Source: Ruminococcus sp.
GTDB lineage: Bacteria > Bacillota_A > Clostridia > Oscillospirales > Ruminococcaceae
DNA: 61,823 nt
Assembly: GCF_016283395.1 (NCBI RefSeq)
Contig: NZ_JAEEMU010000051.1
Coordinates: 1-61,823, forward strand
Reading direction: 5' to 3'
This document shows positions 1-9,575 of the stretch, in pieces. The position numbers and the translations under genes were made by a program. Under the pieces are notes generated by a model that saw nothing but the letters and a program-made list of their open reading frames with translations, did not search any database and had not been told where the DNA came from. The first letter of the stretch is position 1, and the number at the start of each line of letters is the position of its first letter.

Positions 1-791
1 TGCTGGGACACCCTGACTTTGAAAAGACCGATTTCTCATACATGAGAACAGGTATCATGGCAGGTTCGCCTTGTCCGATCAAGACAATGGAAGAGGTAGT
101 TGAGAAGATGCACATGAGCGAGATATGCATCACTTACGGACAGACCGAGGCTTCACCTGCTACCACCATGAGCAAGACGACAGATACCCTTGAACAGCGC
201 GTAAATACAGTCGGCGGACCTATCTTCGGAGTTGAGTGCAAGATAGTTGATCCCGAGACTAATAAGGAAGTTCCCGACGACGTTGACGGCGAGTTCGTAG
301 CAAGAGGATACAATATAATGAAGGGCTACTATAAGATGCCCGAAGCAACTGCAGCAGCTATTGATCCCGAAGGCTGGCTCCATACAGGAGATCTTGCAAG
401 AAGACGTTCTTCTGACGGCTACTTCAAGATAACAGGCCGTATCAAGGATATGATAATCCGCGGCGGCGAGAACATCTATCCAAAAGAAATAGAGGACTTC
501 CTCTATACATATCCTAAGGTAAAGGATGTACAGGTAATCGGTGTTCCTGATGAGGATTACGGCGAAGAGATAATGGCTTGTATCGTTCTCCAGGACGGCG
601 AGACTGCTACTGAAAAGGAAATAAAGGAATTCTGCCTTGCACGTATGGCAAAGCACAAGTGCCCTAAGTATGTGGACTTTGTAGATGGATTCCCAATGAA
701 TGCAGCAGGAAAGATACTCAAGTACAAAATGAGAGAGCAGGCAGTTGAAAAGCTCAAGCTCCACAAGGCAGACAGTATCGTTACTGCATAA
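1..791 (+). CDS. Acyl-CoA synthetase, AMP-binding family (C-terminal part, truncated by window edge)
   Basis: The reading frame is open from base 3 and continues upstream of the window; the first ATG at 42 is internal. The visible part is the C-terminal half of an acyl-adenylate-forming enzyme (ANL superfamily), which activates a fatty or carboxylic acid with ATP and transfers it to CoA in the cytoplasm. Seen motifs are YGQTEASP (A5-type), GWLHTGDLA (A7), the hinge region GRIKDMIIRGGENIYPKEIE (A8) and, near the end, AAGKILKYKMRE with the catalytic Lys of A10. This pattern fits medium/long-chain acyl-CoA ligases of the FadD/FadK type rather than acetyl-CoA synthetase, but the substrate cannot be read from this half. 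A terminator-like hairpin follows. Confidence 0.9.
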   Translation, partial: LGHPDFEKTDFSYMRTGIMAGSPCPIKTMEEVVEKMHMSEICITYGQTEASPATTMSKTTDTLEQRVNTVGGPIFGVECKIVDPETNKEVPDDVDGEFVARGYNIMKGYYKMPEATAAAIDPEGWLHTGDLARRRSSDGYFKITGRIKDMIIRGGENIYPKEIEDFLYTYPKVKDVQVIGVPDEDYGEEIMACIVLQDGETATEKEIKEFCLARMAKHKCPKYVDFVDGFPMNAAGKILKYKMREQAVEKLKLHKADSIVTA

Positions 792-807
792 ATTTATAGT
801 TTATAAT

Positions 808-850
808 AAGGGGGGGATCTTTCCGCAGAAAGGTTCTCCCTTAACTTTTT
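808..850 (+). terminator. Probable terminator after acyl-CoA synthetase gene
   Basis: AAGGGGGG pairs imperfectly with CTCCCTT and the inner TTTC pairs with GAAA, followed by AACTTTTT. It sits 17 nt after the stop codon. Confidence 0.55.
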
Positions 851-945
851 CACAGGCTGACGGGAGTTCTTTACCGCTGATTGACATAAGAAGTAATATG
901 CTATATACTTATATAAAGACAGCTTTTTCTTCAAGGAGAACTAAT

Positions 946-2376
946 ATGGGAAACTTTTTTACATCTACTCAGATATACAACAACGAAAAGCTCGGCAGAG
1001 AAGAATTTATAGAGAATTTTTGTAGCAAAATGGCAGAAGAAGGCTATATTCCATGTGACGATGATGAAAGCGAACTTTCATATATCTTGAAATTTGCTGA
1101 TAACTGCAATTGGGTGACAATAACCTCGGAATCCTATGGACAGGGAAATGCAGAATCTAAAAAGGACACGGGCAGACTTGCGAAAATGCTTGGGACAGTT
1201 TGTGTAAATACAGTTTGTATCGACAGCGACTGTGCTATATTGGAATTGTATGACAAAAACGGTAAAAAAGCTGATACGTTTACGATCGGACGAGCTGATG
1301 ATTATTTCGGCGATGATATTCCGCAGCCGTCGGAAAAGATATGGAAGTCATTTCTGAGTAAGGACAGTTCATGGGAACAGTTTACCCAAATATGCAGCTC
1401 GGATGAAGTCTTCGTTGAAGACGGGGTATCAAAGCTTGCACCGATCATCGGTATGGATTCCTGTAATATTAATTTTTCGGCAGAAGATGCAGATGAAATA
1501 GATACAAATTGTGTTTTCCTTGATTTTAAGTCGGCAAGGTCTTTTATAACTATGTCTAAGAACGGCAAAACGGTCGAAACTCAGCCAAAAAAGCTTACCC
1601 TAAATGCAGCATTTAAGCAGTTATTTGGCGAAGCACTTGAACCGTTAGGATTTAAGGCAATAAAATGCAGATATCCGTATCTCGTTAGAGTGATAAACAA
1701 TGAAATATTGCATATAATCACATTTGCCAAAGTAATAGGCAGTGAAACAAAGTTTATAATATATTCAGGTGTGGCAACTATATATAGAAATGAAATAAAT
1801 TTTGATCAAAGTATATTGTTTAATACTAATTGGTTAAGTGATACCAAAAAGTATTGGATGAAAAACTTATATGAGGATCCGGACGGAAAAAGCTTTTTTG
1901 AAAAACAGTCTTATTATAGTTTTGATGATAACGAAACTTTGCTATCTGCTTTAGAGTTGGCTCTGAGGCACCTAAAAAAATATGTTTTACCTGTTTTGGA
2001 TAGCGTTAATTCGCTTAAAGAATGCATAAAGTATTTTTGGTGTTATAACTCAAACCTTCGTATTTATTCATTTGACGAGGATTTTCATAATGAAGATAAG
2101 AATAATGAAGGTTTATTGTATTTTGTAATTGACGACCACAGTGATATGATGAATGAATTTGCATATTGGAGCGACTTGGAGAAAAAATATGCGGTAAAAT
2201 ATGGAAGTAATCTAAATTCACTTGAAAACTACATAGATACTATCAATGATTTTAGAATACAGCAAATCCAAAAACGTGATAAAATATATAATAATGCAAG
2301 TGATTATGAAAAAACAATGGAAGAAATTAAAAATAGAATGAAAAAAAATAATGAATATCTTGCAAGTAAAATATAA
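946..2376 (+). CDS. Hypothetical protein, 476 aa
   Basis: I do not recognise a family. The frame is open from 745, but that overlaps the previous gene; the ATG at 946 has a clear AAGGAG 7 nt upstream and is chosen as start. There is no signal peptide or membrane segment, so the protein should be cytoplasmic. It is acidic in its first third, with many Asp/Glu and Ser, and has a Lys/Asn-rich, probably coiled C-terminus (last ~25 residues). The second half of the gene is clearly more AT-rich than the first and than its neighbours, with many AAA, AAT and TTT codons, which may point to a different origin of that half. It stands alone between a terminator-like hairpin and the alaS T-box promoter. 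Function unknown. Confidence 0.7.
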   Translation: MGNFFTSTQIYNNEKLGREEFIENFCSKMAEEGYIPCDDDESELSYILKFADNCNWVTITSESYGQGNAESKKDTGRLAKMLGTVCVNTVCIDSDCAILELYDKNGKKADTFTIGRADDYFGDDIPQPSEKIWKSFLSKDSSWEQFTQICSSDEVFVEDGVSKLAPIIGMDSCNINFSAEDADEIDTNCVFLDFKSARSFITMSKNGKTVETQPKKLTLNAAFKQLFGEALEPLGFKAIKCRYPYLVRVINNEILHIITFAKVIGSETKFIIYSGVATIYRNEINFDQSILFNTNWLSDTKKYWMKNLYEDPDGKSFFEKQSYYSFDDNETLLSALELALRHLKKYVLPVLDSVNSLKECIKYFWCYNSNLRIYSFDEDFHNEDKNNEGLLYFVIDDHSDMMNEFAYWSDLEKKYAVKYGSNLNSLENYIDTINDFRIQQIQKRDKIYNNASDYEKTMEEIKNRMKKNNEYLASKI

Positions 2377-2475
2377 TAACTGTAGGAAAAAATAGCTGTA
2401 AAAGAAAAAAATCTTGAGATTTTAAAATCATATGGCTTGATATGAGCAGTTTTTTCAGAAATATTTGCAAAACCA

Positions 2476-2504
2476 TTGACTTTTGAGTGAAACAGCGTTA
2501 TAAT
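2476..2504 (+). promoter_or_regulatory. Sigma-A promoter of the alaS operon
   Basis: TTGACT at 2476-2481, a 17-nt spacer and a perfect TATAAT at 2499-2504, just upstream of the T-box leader. Confidence 0.8.
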
Positions 2505-2514
2505 AATAAAGTAT

Positions 2515-2730
2515 AGCAATGACGGGAATGACTGTAACAAATGCGGTGCAGAGAGAAAGCGGTAGGTGTGAGCTTTTACGCATGATACAGGTGCTACCCC
2601 TGAGCTACTCTGAGAAATCGGGGCGTATTTCTGCGTTAAGGATATCGAGGAAAGGAATTTGTTCCTTTTGAATTTGGGTGGTACCACGAAAGCCTTCGTC
2701 CCATTTATGGCGGCGGGGCTCTTTTTGTTT
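2515..2730 (+). promoter_or_regulatory. T-box leader, specifier GCU (Ala), upstream of alaS
   Basis: The leader contains the hallmark T-box sequence GGGTGGTACCACG at 2676-2688, which pairs with the uncharged tRNA acceptor end in the antiterminator. In the specifier loop, GTGCTACCCCTGAG holds GCU at 2593-2595, followed by the usual A and the downstream GAG, so the leader should read tRNA-Ala. A competing terminator follows at about 2690-2730 (AGCC...GGGGCT, then CTTTTTGTTTT). Uncharged tRNA-Ala is expected to switch on alaS and, because no terminator is seen until 14028, possibly the whole downstream operon. The 2377-2475 stretch before it shows only AT-rich sequence. Confidence 0.93.
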
Positions 2731-2826
2731 TAATTCGGAAATACGGATTAAACTGTAACAGTGTCCTTGATGCGTGATGTAATTACGCATTATGAATTAT
2801 GAATTAATTAAAAGGAGATCATTTTT

Positions 2827-5454
2827 ATGCAGTGGACAGGTCTTAACGATCTACGTGAAAAGTATTTATCTTTCTTTGAGAGCAAGAACCATACAAGAAT
2901 GGCAAGTGCTTCTCTTGTGCCTCAGGGCGACAAGAGCCTTCTTCTTATAAATTCTGGTATGGCTCCTCTTAAAAAATTCTTCCTCGGACAGGCTACTCCT
3001 CCGAACAAGAGAGTTACCACCTGTCAGAAATGTATAAGAACTCCCGATATCGAAAGCGTTGGTAAGACAGCTCGTCACGGTACATATTTCGAGATGCTGG
3101 GTAACTTCTCTTTCGGCGATTACTTCAAGACTGAGGCTATCGAGTGGGCTTGGGAATTCCTTACAAAGACTCTCGCTATCCCTGCTGAAAAGCTCTGGAT
3201 AACTATTTTCGAGAGCGATGATGAAGCTGAACAGATATGGGAAAATCATATCGGTATCCCTCACGAAAGAATTATCCGTCTCGGTAAGAAGGATAACTTC
3301 TGGGAGCACGGTTCAGGTCCTTGCGGTCCATGTTCTGAGATACACTTCGACCGCGGTGAGGCTTACGGTCCTTTCGAGAGCTTCGAGCAGGCAAGCGACT
3401 GCGACAGAGTAATCGAGATATGGAACCTCGTTTTCAGCCAGTTCGACAGCGATGGTGAAGGTCACTATGCTGAGATGAAGAGCAAGAACATCGATACAGG
3501 AATGGGACTTGAAAGACTTGCTTGCGTAATGCAGGGCGTTGATAATATATTTGAAGTTGATACCGTTCAGAATATCATGAAGCATATCTCTTCAATTGCA
3601 GGTGTTGAGTACAAGAAGGACGCTAAGAAGGACGTTTCTCTCCGTGTTATCACCGATCATATCAGAAGCACAACATTCATGGTAGGTGACGGTATTCTTC
3701 CTTCAAATGAGGGACGCGGCTACGTTCTCCGCCGTCTGCTCAGAAGAGCTGCACGTCACGGCAGACTCTTAGGCGTTAAGAGACCTTTCCTTACAGAGGT
3801 ATGTGATACAGTTATAAATGAGAATGCAAATGCTTATCCCGAGCTTGCTGAAAAGCGCGACTACATCAAGAAGATCATCGGTGTTGAGGAAGAAGCTTTT
3901 GCAAAGACTATCGACAAGGGTACTGAGCTTCTCAATCAGTTCACAGAAAAGCTTGCTGCTGAGGGCGGTAAAGTTCTTTCAGGTGACGATGCATTCAAGC
4001 TCTCCGATACATACGGCTTCCCTATAGACCTTACAGAAGAGATCTGCGAGGAGAAGGGCTATAGCGTTGACCGTGACCGCTTTACAGAGCTTGCCAAGGA
4101 GCAGAGAGCAAGAGCTAAGGCTGACCACGCTGCTAAGGCTGGTTCTTCATGGGCTGACAACAGCATAAAGGTAGACGCTCCTGCTACTATATTCACAGGT
4201 TATACCGATTTTGAGGCTGAGGATGCTGAAATACTTGCCATCTACAAGGACGGCAATGAAGTTGAAACTGCTGTAGAGGGCGATGATGTCGTTATCGTTC
4301 TCGATGTTACTCCTTTCTACGCTGAGAGCGGCGGACAGGTAGGCGACACAGGTATGATAATCAATGGTGCGAATATCGCTTCTGTTGATGATACTATAAA
4401 GTCTGAGGGACATTTCCTCCACATCGCTACTGTGGAGCAGGGAAGCATCTCAAAGGGCGACAAGGTACTTGCTCAGATAGAAAAAGACCGCAGAATGGCT
4501 ATCATGCGTAACCATACTACTGCACATCTTCTCCAGCACGCACTCAGACAGGTGCTCGGCGATCATGTTCATCAGGCAGGACAGCTTGTTAACGAAAAGG
4601 CTTGCCGTTTCGACTTCAACCACTTCAGTGCAATGACTGAGGAGGAGATAGCAAGAGTCGAGGATATAGTAAATGCTGAGATAATGTCTGCATTCCCTGT
4701 TACTATGCAGGAAATGCCAATCGAGGAAGCAAGAAAGCTTGGTGCTATGGCACTCTTCGGTGAAAAGTACGGCAATACTGTCCGCGTTGTAACTGCAAAC
4801 AAGTCAGTTGAATTCTGCGGCGGTACTCATATATCAAATACTTCTCAGATTGGTCTTTTCAAGATAGTTTCTGAGAGCTCTGTTGCAGCAGGTGTAAGAC
4901 GTATCGAGGCTGTAACAGGTATGAACGTTATCGCTCTTCTCAACGAGTTCAAGAATACTATCATCAAGTCCGCAAAGGCTCTCAAGCTGGCTAATATCAC
5001 AGAGCTCCCCGAGAAGTGTGCAGCTATGACAGCTGAGGCTAAGGAGAAGGACAAGAAGCTGGAAAGCCTTACTCAGCAGATAGCTAACTCAAAGACTGCT
5101 GCTCTCTTTGACAATGCAAAGGAAGTCGGCGGCGTGAAGATAGTTTCTGCAAGAATGGACGGCTCTGCTCCCGATGCTCTCAGAAAGCTCGGCGACAGCG
5201 TAAAGGACAAGGACGAAGCTATAATCGCTCTCTTTGCAGGTACTATCGGCGAAAAGGGTACTTTCTACTGTGTCTGCACAAAGGACGCTGTTGCAAAGGG
5301 TGCTAACGCAGGCAAGATCGTTCGTGAGATAGCTGCTGTTACAGGCGGTAAGGGCGGCGGAAAGCCTGACGGTGCTATGGCAGGTGCAGGAGATATCTCC
5401 AAGATCGATGAAGCTATGGGCAAATTTGAAGAAATAGTAAGCGCATCACTTTAA
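2827..5454 (+). CDS. alaS: Alanyl-tRNA synthetase
   Basis: This cytoplasmic class II synthetase charges tRNA-Ala and edits mischarged Ser/Gly. At 875 aa it has the normal full length. The start ATG follows AAAAGGAG. The N-terminal catalytic core begins with WTGLNDLREKYLSFFESKNH and contains NSGMAPLKKFFLG and the motif 2 region RYYRTPDIE-like CIRTPDIESVGKTARHGT. The editing domain carries the zinc/metal motif HTTAHLLQHAL (HxxxH) and, further on, CGGTH. The C-terminal region is helical/oligomerising and ends in the Gly-rich GGKGGGKPDGAMAGAG, typical of the C-Ala DHH-like domain. It is the first gene behind the alanine T-box and begins a long co-directional operon. Confidence 0.98.
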   Translation: MQWTGLNDLREKYLSFFESKNHTRMASASLVPQGDKSLLLINSGMAPLKKFFLGQATPPNKRVTTCQKCIRTPDIESVGKTARHGTYFEMLGNFSFGDYFKTEAIEWAWEFLTKTLAIPAEKLWITIFESDDEAEQIWENHIGIPHERIIRLGKKDNFWEHGSGPCGPCSEIHFDRGEAYGPFESFEQASDCDRVIEIWNLVFSQFDSDGEGHYAEMKSKNIDTGMGLERLACVMQGVDNIFEVDTVQNIMKHISSIAGVEYKKDAKKDVSLRVITDHIRSTTFMVGDGILPSNEGRGYVLRRLLRRAARHGRLLGVKRPFLTEVCDTVINENANAYPELAEKRDYIKKIIGVEEEAFAKTIDKGTELLNQFTEKLAAEGGKVLSGDDAFKLSDTYGFPIDLTEEICEEKGYSVDRDRFTELAKEQRARAKADHAAKAGSSWADNSIKVDAPATIFTGYTDFEAEDAEILAIYKDGNEVETAVEGDDVVIVLDVTPFYAESGGQVGDTGMIINGANIASVDDTIKSEGHFLHIATVEQGSISKGDKVLAQIEKDRRMAIMRNHTTAHLLQHALRQVLGDHVHQAGQLVNEKACRFDFNHFSAMTEEEIARVEDIVNAEIMSAFPVTMQEMPIEEARKLGAMALFGEKYGNTVRVVTANKSVEFCGGTHISNTSQIGLFKIVSESSVAAGVRRIEAVTGMNVIALLNEFKNTIIKSAKALKLANITELPEKCAAMTAEAKEKDKKLESLTQQIANSKTAALFDNAKEVGGVKIVSARMDGSAPDALRKLGDSVKDKDEAIIALFAGTIGEKGTFYCVCTKDAVAKGANAGKIVREIAAVTGGKGGGKPDGAMAGAGDISKIDEAMGKFEEIVSASL

Positions 5455-5511
5455 TAAATATATCGGAGCGGTATCTCCGCTCCGTACATCTTGATACAAA
5501 GGAGAATTATT

Positions 5512-5865
5512 ATGGATTGTTTATTCTGCAAGATCATTGACGGCGAAATTCCAAGTACAAAGGTCTATGAGGACGAATTTGTTTTTGCTTTCAAGGACAT
5601 CGCTCCTATAGCTCCTGTTCACTATCTGATAATACCAAAGGTACATATCTCATGCGCAAACGAGATCACTGAGGAAAACTCAAATGCTGTAGCAAAGGTA
5701 TTCGAGGCTGCTGCCAAGATAGCTAAGGCTGAGGGTATCGAAAGCTATCGTATAATCAATAACTGCGGAGATGACGCAGGTCAGACAGTCAAGCATCTTC
5801 ACTTCCATATGCTTGCAGGCGTTAAAATGGGCTGGGGACCTGAGTCTCTCGGCAAGACTGAATAA
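5512..5865 (+). CDS. hinT: HIT family protein (HinT-like purine nucleoside phosphoramidase)
   Basis: A 117-aa histidine triad protein of standard length. The HxHxHxx signature is seen near the end as KHLHFHML, and the N-terminus MDCLFCKIIDGEIPSTKVYE is typical of the HinT branch. The family hydrolyses AMP-linked phosphoramidates and acyl-AMP, including aminoacyl-adenylates released by tRNA synthetases, which fits its place behind alaS. An upstream ATG at 5491 exists but the start at 5512 has AAAGGAG at the right distance. A GC hairpin (GGAGCGG/CCGCTCC, 5464-5484) lies between alaS and this gene; it lacks a T-run, so it is more likely an mRNA processing or stability element than a terminator. 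Confidence 0.93.
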   Translation: MDCLFCKIIDGEIPSTKVYEDEFVFAFKDIAPIAPVHYLIIPKVHISCANEITEENSNAVAKVFEAAAKIAKAEGIESYRIINNCGDDAGQTVKHLHFHMLAGVKMGWGPESLGKTE

Positions 5866-5877
5866 GGAGAAGATGTT

Positions 5878-6417
5878 ATGGCAAATACTTATAAAATGAC
5901 TATTGCAGGTCTTGAAAGAGAGCTGCCTATATGTCCTCTCAACGACAAGATAGATATTGCGGCTTTTGTAATGTTCTCTGATGTTGAGCTTACTATGGCT
6001 GTTGCAAGTGAGCTTCTTAAAAGGTCTCCGTATTTCGATGTTATCCTTACTGCTGAGTCTAAGGGTATCCCGCTTGCTTACGAAATGTCAAGAAGCAGCG
6101 GCAAACCTTATGTGGTTGCAAGAAAGTCCGTAAAGCTTTACATGACAGATCCTATTGCTGTTACTGTAAAGTCTATAACTACTGCTGATGAGCAGACACT
6201 TTATCTCTCTCAGGAAAAAGCTGAGATGCTCAAGGACAAGAAGGTGCTCATCGTTGATGACGTTATAAGCACAGGCGAGTCTCTTACTGCTCTTGAAAAG
6301 CTTGCAACTGAGGCAGGCGGAGATATCACAGGTAAGTCGGCTGTTCTCGCTGAGGGTGATGCTGCTGACAGAAAGGATATCATCTTCCTTGAGAAATTAC
6401 CTCTCTTCTTTAAATAA
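5878..6417 (+). CDS. Adenine-type phosphoribosyltransferase
   Basis: A 179-aa cytoplasmic type I phosphoribosyltransferase. The PRPP-binding loop is seen as VLIVDDVISTGESL (acidic pair DD followed by TG), and an upstream stretch ESKGIPLAYEMSRSSGKPYV matches adenine/xanthine PRTases (Apt-like). Such enzymes salvage a purine base to its nucleotide using PRPP. The length fits Apt (170-185 aa), but the exact base is not determinable here. It starts 12 nt after hinT, with the Shine-Dalgarno AAGGAGAAG overlapping the hinT stop, and ends 11 nt before the next gene, so it is clearly part of the operon. Confidence 0.85.
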   Translation: MANTYKMTIAGLERELPICPLNDKIDIAAFVMFSDVELTMAVASELLKRSPYFDVILTAESKGIPLAYEMSRSSGKPYVVARKSVKLYMTDPIAVTVKSITTADEQTLYLSQEKAEMLKDKKVLIVDDVISTGESLTALEKLATEAGGDITGKSAVLAEGDAADRKDIIFLEKLPLFFK

Positions 6418-6428
6418 GGAATAAAATT

Positions 6429-8483
6429 ATGAAGCGAAAAATGATTGGTGCTGCGGCAGCGTATATGGCGGGATTATTTTTCGCTTCATTTTTTACAAGT
6501 CCTGCGCTGCTGATAGTTCTTTCGGCAATGATAGCTGCTGCACTTGTTATTGTCAGAAAGTACGGAGCACAGAAAGGCGACTATATAGTTCTTGGAGTAT
6601 TCTTCGCGGCGGCAATTTGCGTCTTTTCGGCTTATTCTGCCGTAAGATATTATCCTGCGGTCGCTATGGACGGCAAAAGCGGAAGCTTTAAAGGTGAAGT
6701 AGCCAATGTCGTTCGCTATGAGGGCGGAAGCGCGTCATATATCCTCAGCGGCAGGATAAATGATGATATATCTGCAAAAGTCAGCTTTTACAGCAGTTCC
6801 TGTGAGGCGGACTACGGCGATATCATTTCCATAGAAAGCTGTGACTTTTCAAAGCCGTCAAAGGATTATCTCTTTGACAGCGAAAGATACTATAAGTCCG
6901 ATGGAGTTTTTCTGAGTATCGGAAATGCCGAGGGTGTAAGAGTAGAAACAAGGGACAGCCGCAGACTTAAAAAGCTTATTGTCGGCTACAGGGAGGATAT
7001 TATTTTCGATTTCCGTACCGAGCTTGGCAAGGACAGTGGTGACCTGCTTGCAGGCATGGTTTTTGGCGAAAAGCGAGGCATGGACGAAAATCTGAAAACG
7101 GCTGTATACCGCAGCGGTATCGGGCATATGCTGGCTGTTTCGGGACTTCATGTTTCGGTTGCCGTATTTGTTCTGATGACGCTGCTGAGTATACTTCATG
7201 TAAACAGGTATCTCTCATTTATCGCAATGGAGCTTATCCTTATATTCCTTACGGCTATGGCTGACTATCCTGTTTCTGCTGTGAGAGCTGCCATAATGAT
7301 GAATTTCATGTATGCGGCAAGGCTTTTCAGACGGCAGAACGATACCTTTAATTCGCTGGCAGGAGCTGTATTACTCATATGTCTGTTACAGCCATATGTT
7401 GTTTATGATGAGGGCTTTATCCTGTCAGTTGCAGGTACCTTTGGTATCGGAGTTTTTGCACAGTATATGACAAATGTTATGCCGAAGGAAAAGCCGCTTC
7501 AAAAGCTGATAAGAAGCTTTGCGGTGATGTTATGCACTACTGTGTGCGTATTCCCGTTTTCTGTGCTGTTCTTTGACGAAACGTCGCTTATATCACCTTT
7601 GACTAATCTCATAGTTGTGCCGCTTTGCTCACTGTCAATGGTGATCGGACTTGTTTACGCGCTTACAGGCGGCGTGTTTGACTTGCTACCTGTTTCAAAG
7701 TTGATAAATGATGTTATACTGGAGATGTCGGACAGACTGGCTCATATAAGGTGGACGCATTTCTCCTGCGACAGCAAAACCATAGTCGCTATACTTCTGA
7801 TATGTACATTTATGACTGTTGTTGCAGCTGCTTTGTTCCGCAGCAGGAGATTTATCAGTATATGTATCTCTTTATCGGTGGGAGCTGTGTTTATAGGTTC
7901 GGGAGTTCATCGTATAATGAAGAATTCCGTTCTCACAGTAGCTGTTCTCGGAAAGGGCAATAATGCTGCGGTTGTGGTGTGCAGGGACGGCTGTACGGAT
8001 ATAATCGACCTCAGCGGTAATTACCGCTCGGCTTCCTATGTGAGAAAATACCTTATGAGAAACGGTATTTCAGCGGCTGAAAACGCTGTGCTCACGGCAA
8101 AGGTGCAATCGGCTTTTGCTTCATATGATAAGGAACTGGAATTCACTGATATCGGGAAATGGTTCGTATTCAGCGATACGGATATAACTGGTGCATCGTG
8201 TAAGGATATGATGTATTTCCATGACAAGGCTGTGTCCATAGAACATGATGATCTTCATATAAGGTATGATGACGGCATACTTACTGTTGGTGACAAAAAC
8301 GGTGAGATAGCTTTTGTGAAGTCTGCGGATATAAATGCTTCTGACAGTGATATTGCAGTGTGTTACGGAAAAGCTCCAAAGGATACAGACAAGAGCGCGG
8401 ATAATATTATCTGCCTTGACGATAACAATAATTTTGAGATAGTGCTGTCGGAGAAGGGCAGCTGCATGATAAGGAGGCTCTGA
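6429..8483 (+). CDS. ComEC/Rec2-like competence membrane protein with degenerate C-terminal domain
   Basis: A 684-aa polytopic membrane protein. It has two to three N-terminal helices, an OB-like soluble region (about residues 75-180), and the conserved competence core with the signature HMLAVSGLHVS at about 236-246 and further helices to about 480. ComEC forms the channel for single-stranded DNA during transformation. In the family the C-terminus is a metallo-beta-lactamase domain starting with DVGQGD and containing HxHxDH. Here the last ~180 residues (from about 500) begin VLTVAVLGKGNNAAVVV but have no HxHxDH; a Ser/Tyr-rich sequence replaces it. Length is somewhat short for the family. It may be a shortened or non-nucleolytic ComEC. 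It overlaps holA by one base. Confidence 0.88.
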   Translation: MKRKMIGAAAAYMAGLFFASFFTSPALLIVLSAMIAAALVIVRKYGAQKGDYIVLGVFFAAAICVFSAYSAVRYYPAVAMDGKSGSFKGEVANVVRYEGGSASYILSGRINDDISAKVSFYSSSCEADYGDIISIESCDFSKPSKDYLFDSERYYKSDGVFLSIGNAEGVRVETRDSRRLKKLIVGYREDIIFDFRTELGKDSGDLLAGMVFGEKRGMDENLKTAVYRSGIGHMLAVSGLHVSVAVFVLMTLLSILHVNRYLSFIAMELILIFLTAMADYPVSAVRAAIMMNFMYAARLFRRQNDTFNSLAGAVLLICLLQPYVVYDEGFILSVAGTFGIGVFAQYMTNVMPKEKPLQKLIRSFAVMLCTTVCVFPFSVLFFDETSLISPLTNLIVVPLCSLSMVIGLVYALTGGVFDLLPVSKLINDVILEMSDRLAHIRWTHFSCDSKTIVAILLICTFMTVVAAALFRSRRFISICISLSVGAVFIGSGVHRIMKNSVLTVAVLGKGNNAAVVVCRDGCTDIIDLSGNYRSASYVRKYLMRNGISAAENAVLTAKVQSAFASYDKELEFTDIGKWFVFSDTDITGASCKDMMYFHDKAVSIEHDDLHIRYDDGILTVGDKNGEIAFVKSADINASDSDIAVCYGKAPKDTDKSADNIICLDDNNNFEIVLSEKGSCMIRRL

Positions 8484-9565
8484 TGCCACAGACTGATCCT
8501 AAGACTATAAAGGCTCAGCTCAGAAAAGGTGAACTGAAAAATCTGTATTATATTTTCGGCAAGAATATCCCCGAGGTGGAAAAGCTTACAAAGCAGATAA
8601 TACAGGCTGCGGTGGGGGACAATGAGGAGTTTGCTCTCAATAAGCTTGACGGTCGTTATCTCGATACCTCCGAGCTTTATGATATGATACAGATGATGCC
8701 TATGATGTCGGAATACAACTGTATACTCATTAATGACTATAACTGCGAAAAGCCCCGTGAAAACATGGCAGGTCTGCGCAGTGACGATCTCAATAAAAAG
8801 CTTCTGGAAGTACTTAAAGATATACCGTCTCAGACTGTGGTCATATTCAATGTTACAGGCTTTGAGATAGCGGTAAAAACTGATTATAAAACAGGCAGGA
8901 GCACTATCAAGGATAAGAACAAGAAGCTTGCTGACCTTGCAGAGAAAAACGGTGAGCTTGTTGAGTGTCCTATCAAAAGCGAAAATGAGCTCGCCAAGGA
9001 TATCGCTGCAAGCTTTTCAGCAAGAGGCAGCCTTATATCCCTTGACAATGCCCGTGAGCTGGCTGTGATGTGTCAGTCCGATACCCTTACCATAAAGAAT
9101 GAGATAGACAAGCTTTGCTCTTATGCGGGAAGCGGCGAGATAACTGCGGATATTATCCATAATCTCGTTCACAGGCAGAGCGATGTTACCTTTTTCAAGC
9201 TGGCAGACGCTGTTTCTGCATTCAATAAAAGGGCAGCTTTCGAGGCTCTTGATGAACTTATGCAGGACAGGGACAACAGAGGTGCTGTACTGGCAAATAT
9301 AACTGCTTCGTTCATTGATATGTACCGTGCTTCATGTGCAAGAAAATGCGGAAAACAGGTTGCTGATGTGAAAGCGGATTTCGCTTATGTATGGGAGTTT
9401 AAGGTGAAGAATGCTTTCCGTGACAGCTCGAAAATGAGCATACGCAGGCTGAGGGAGTGTATCAGGATACTGAGGGATACCAATATCACCCTTAACTCAG
9501 GGGGCTGCGACGAAAAAACTGTACTTGAACAGACAGTGACTAAAATGCTTATGACTAAAAATTAG
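8483..9565 (+). CDS. holA: DNA polymerase III delta subunit
   Basis: A 360-aa HolA-type clamp-loader subunit, which opens the sliding clamp at the replication fork. Characteristic features are the N-terminal LRKGELKNLYYIFGKNIPEVEK, a divergent AAA+ fold without a Walker A motif (as expected for delta), and the C-terminal helical domain with FKVKNAFRDSSKMSIRRLRECIRIL followed by the usual terminal DxxxK-type helix. Its ATG overlaps the comEC stop (TGATG at 8481-8485). Firmicutes commonly carry holA directly after comEC, supporting both calls. AAGGAGG lies 6 nt upstream inside comEC. Confidence 0.92.
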   Translation: MPQTDPKTIKAQLRKGELKNLYYIFGKNIPEVEKLTKQIIQAAVGDNEEFALNKLDGRYLDTSELYDMIQMMPMMSEYNCILINDYNCEKPRENMAGLRSDDLNKKLLEVLKDIPSQTVVIFNVTGFEIAVKTDYKTGRSTIKDKNKKLADLAEKNGELVECPIKSENELAKDIAASFSARGSLISLDNARELAVMCQSDTLTIKNEIDKLCSYAGSGEITADIIHNLVHRQSDVTFFKLADAVSAFNKRAAFEALDELMQDRDNRGAVLANITASFIDMYRASCARKCGKQVADVKADFAYVWEFKVKNAFRDSSKMSIRRLRECIRILRDTNITLNSGGCDEKTVLEQTVTKMLMTKN

Positions 9566-9575
9566 CGGAGGTCTT

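Noticed and set aside
745..945. N-terminal extension of the 476-aa hypothetical protein
   Set aside because: The extension overlaps the acyl-CoA synthetase gene and its terminator; the ATG at 946 has the ribosome site.
5464..5484. Hairpin between alaS and hinT as a terminator
   Set aside because: A good stem but no T-run after it, so read-through is expected.
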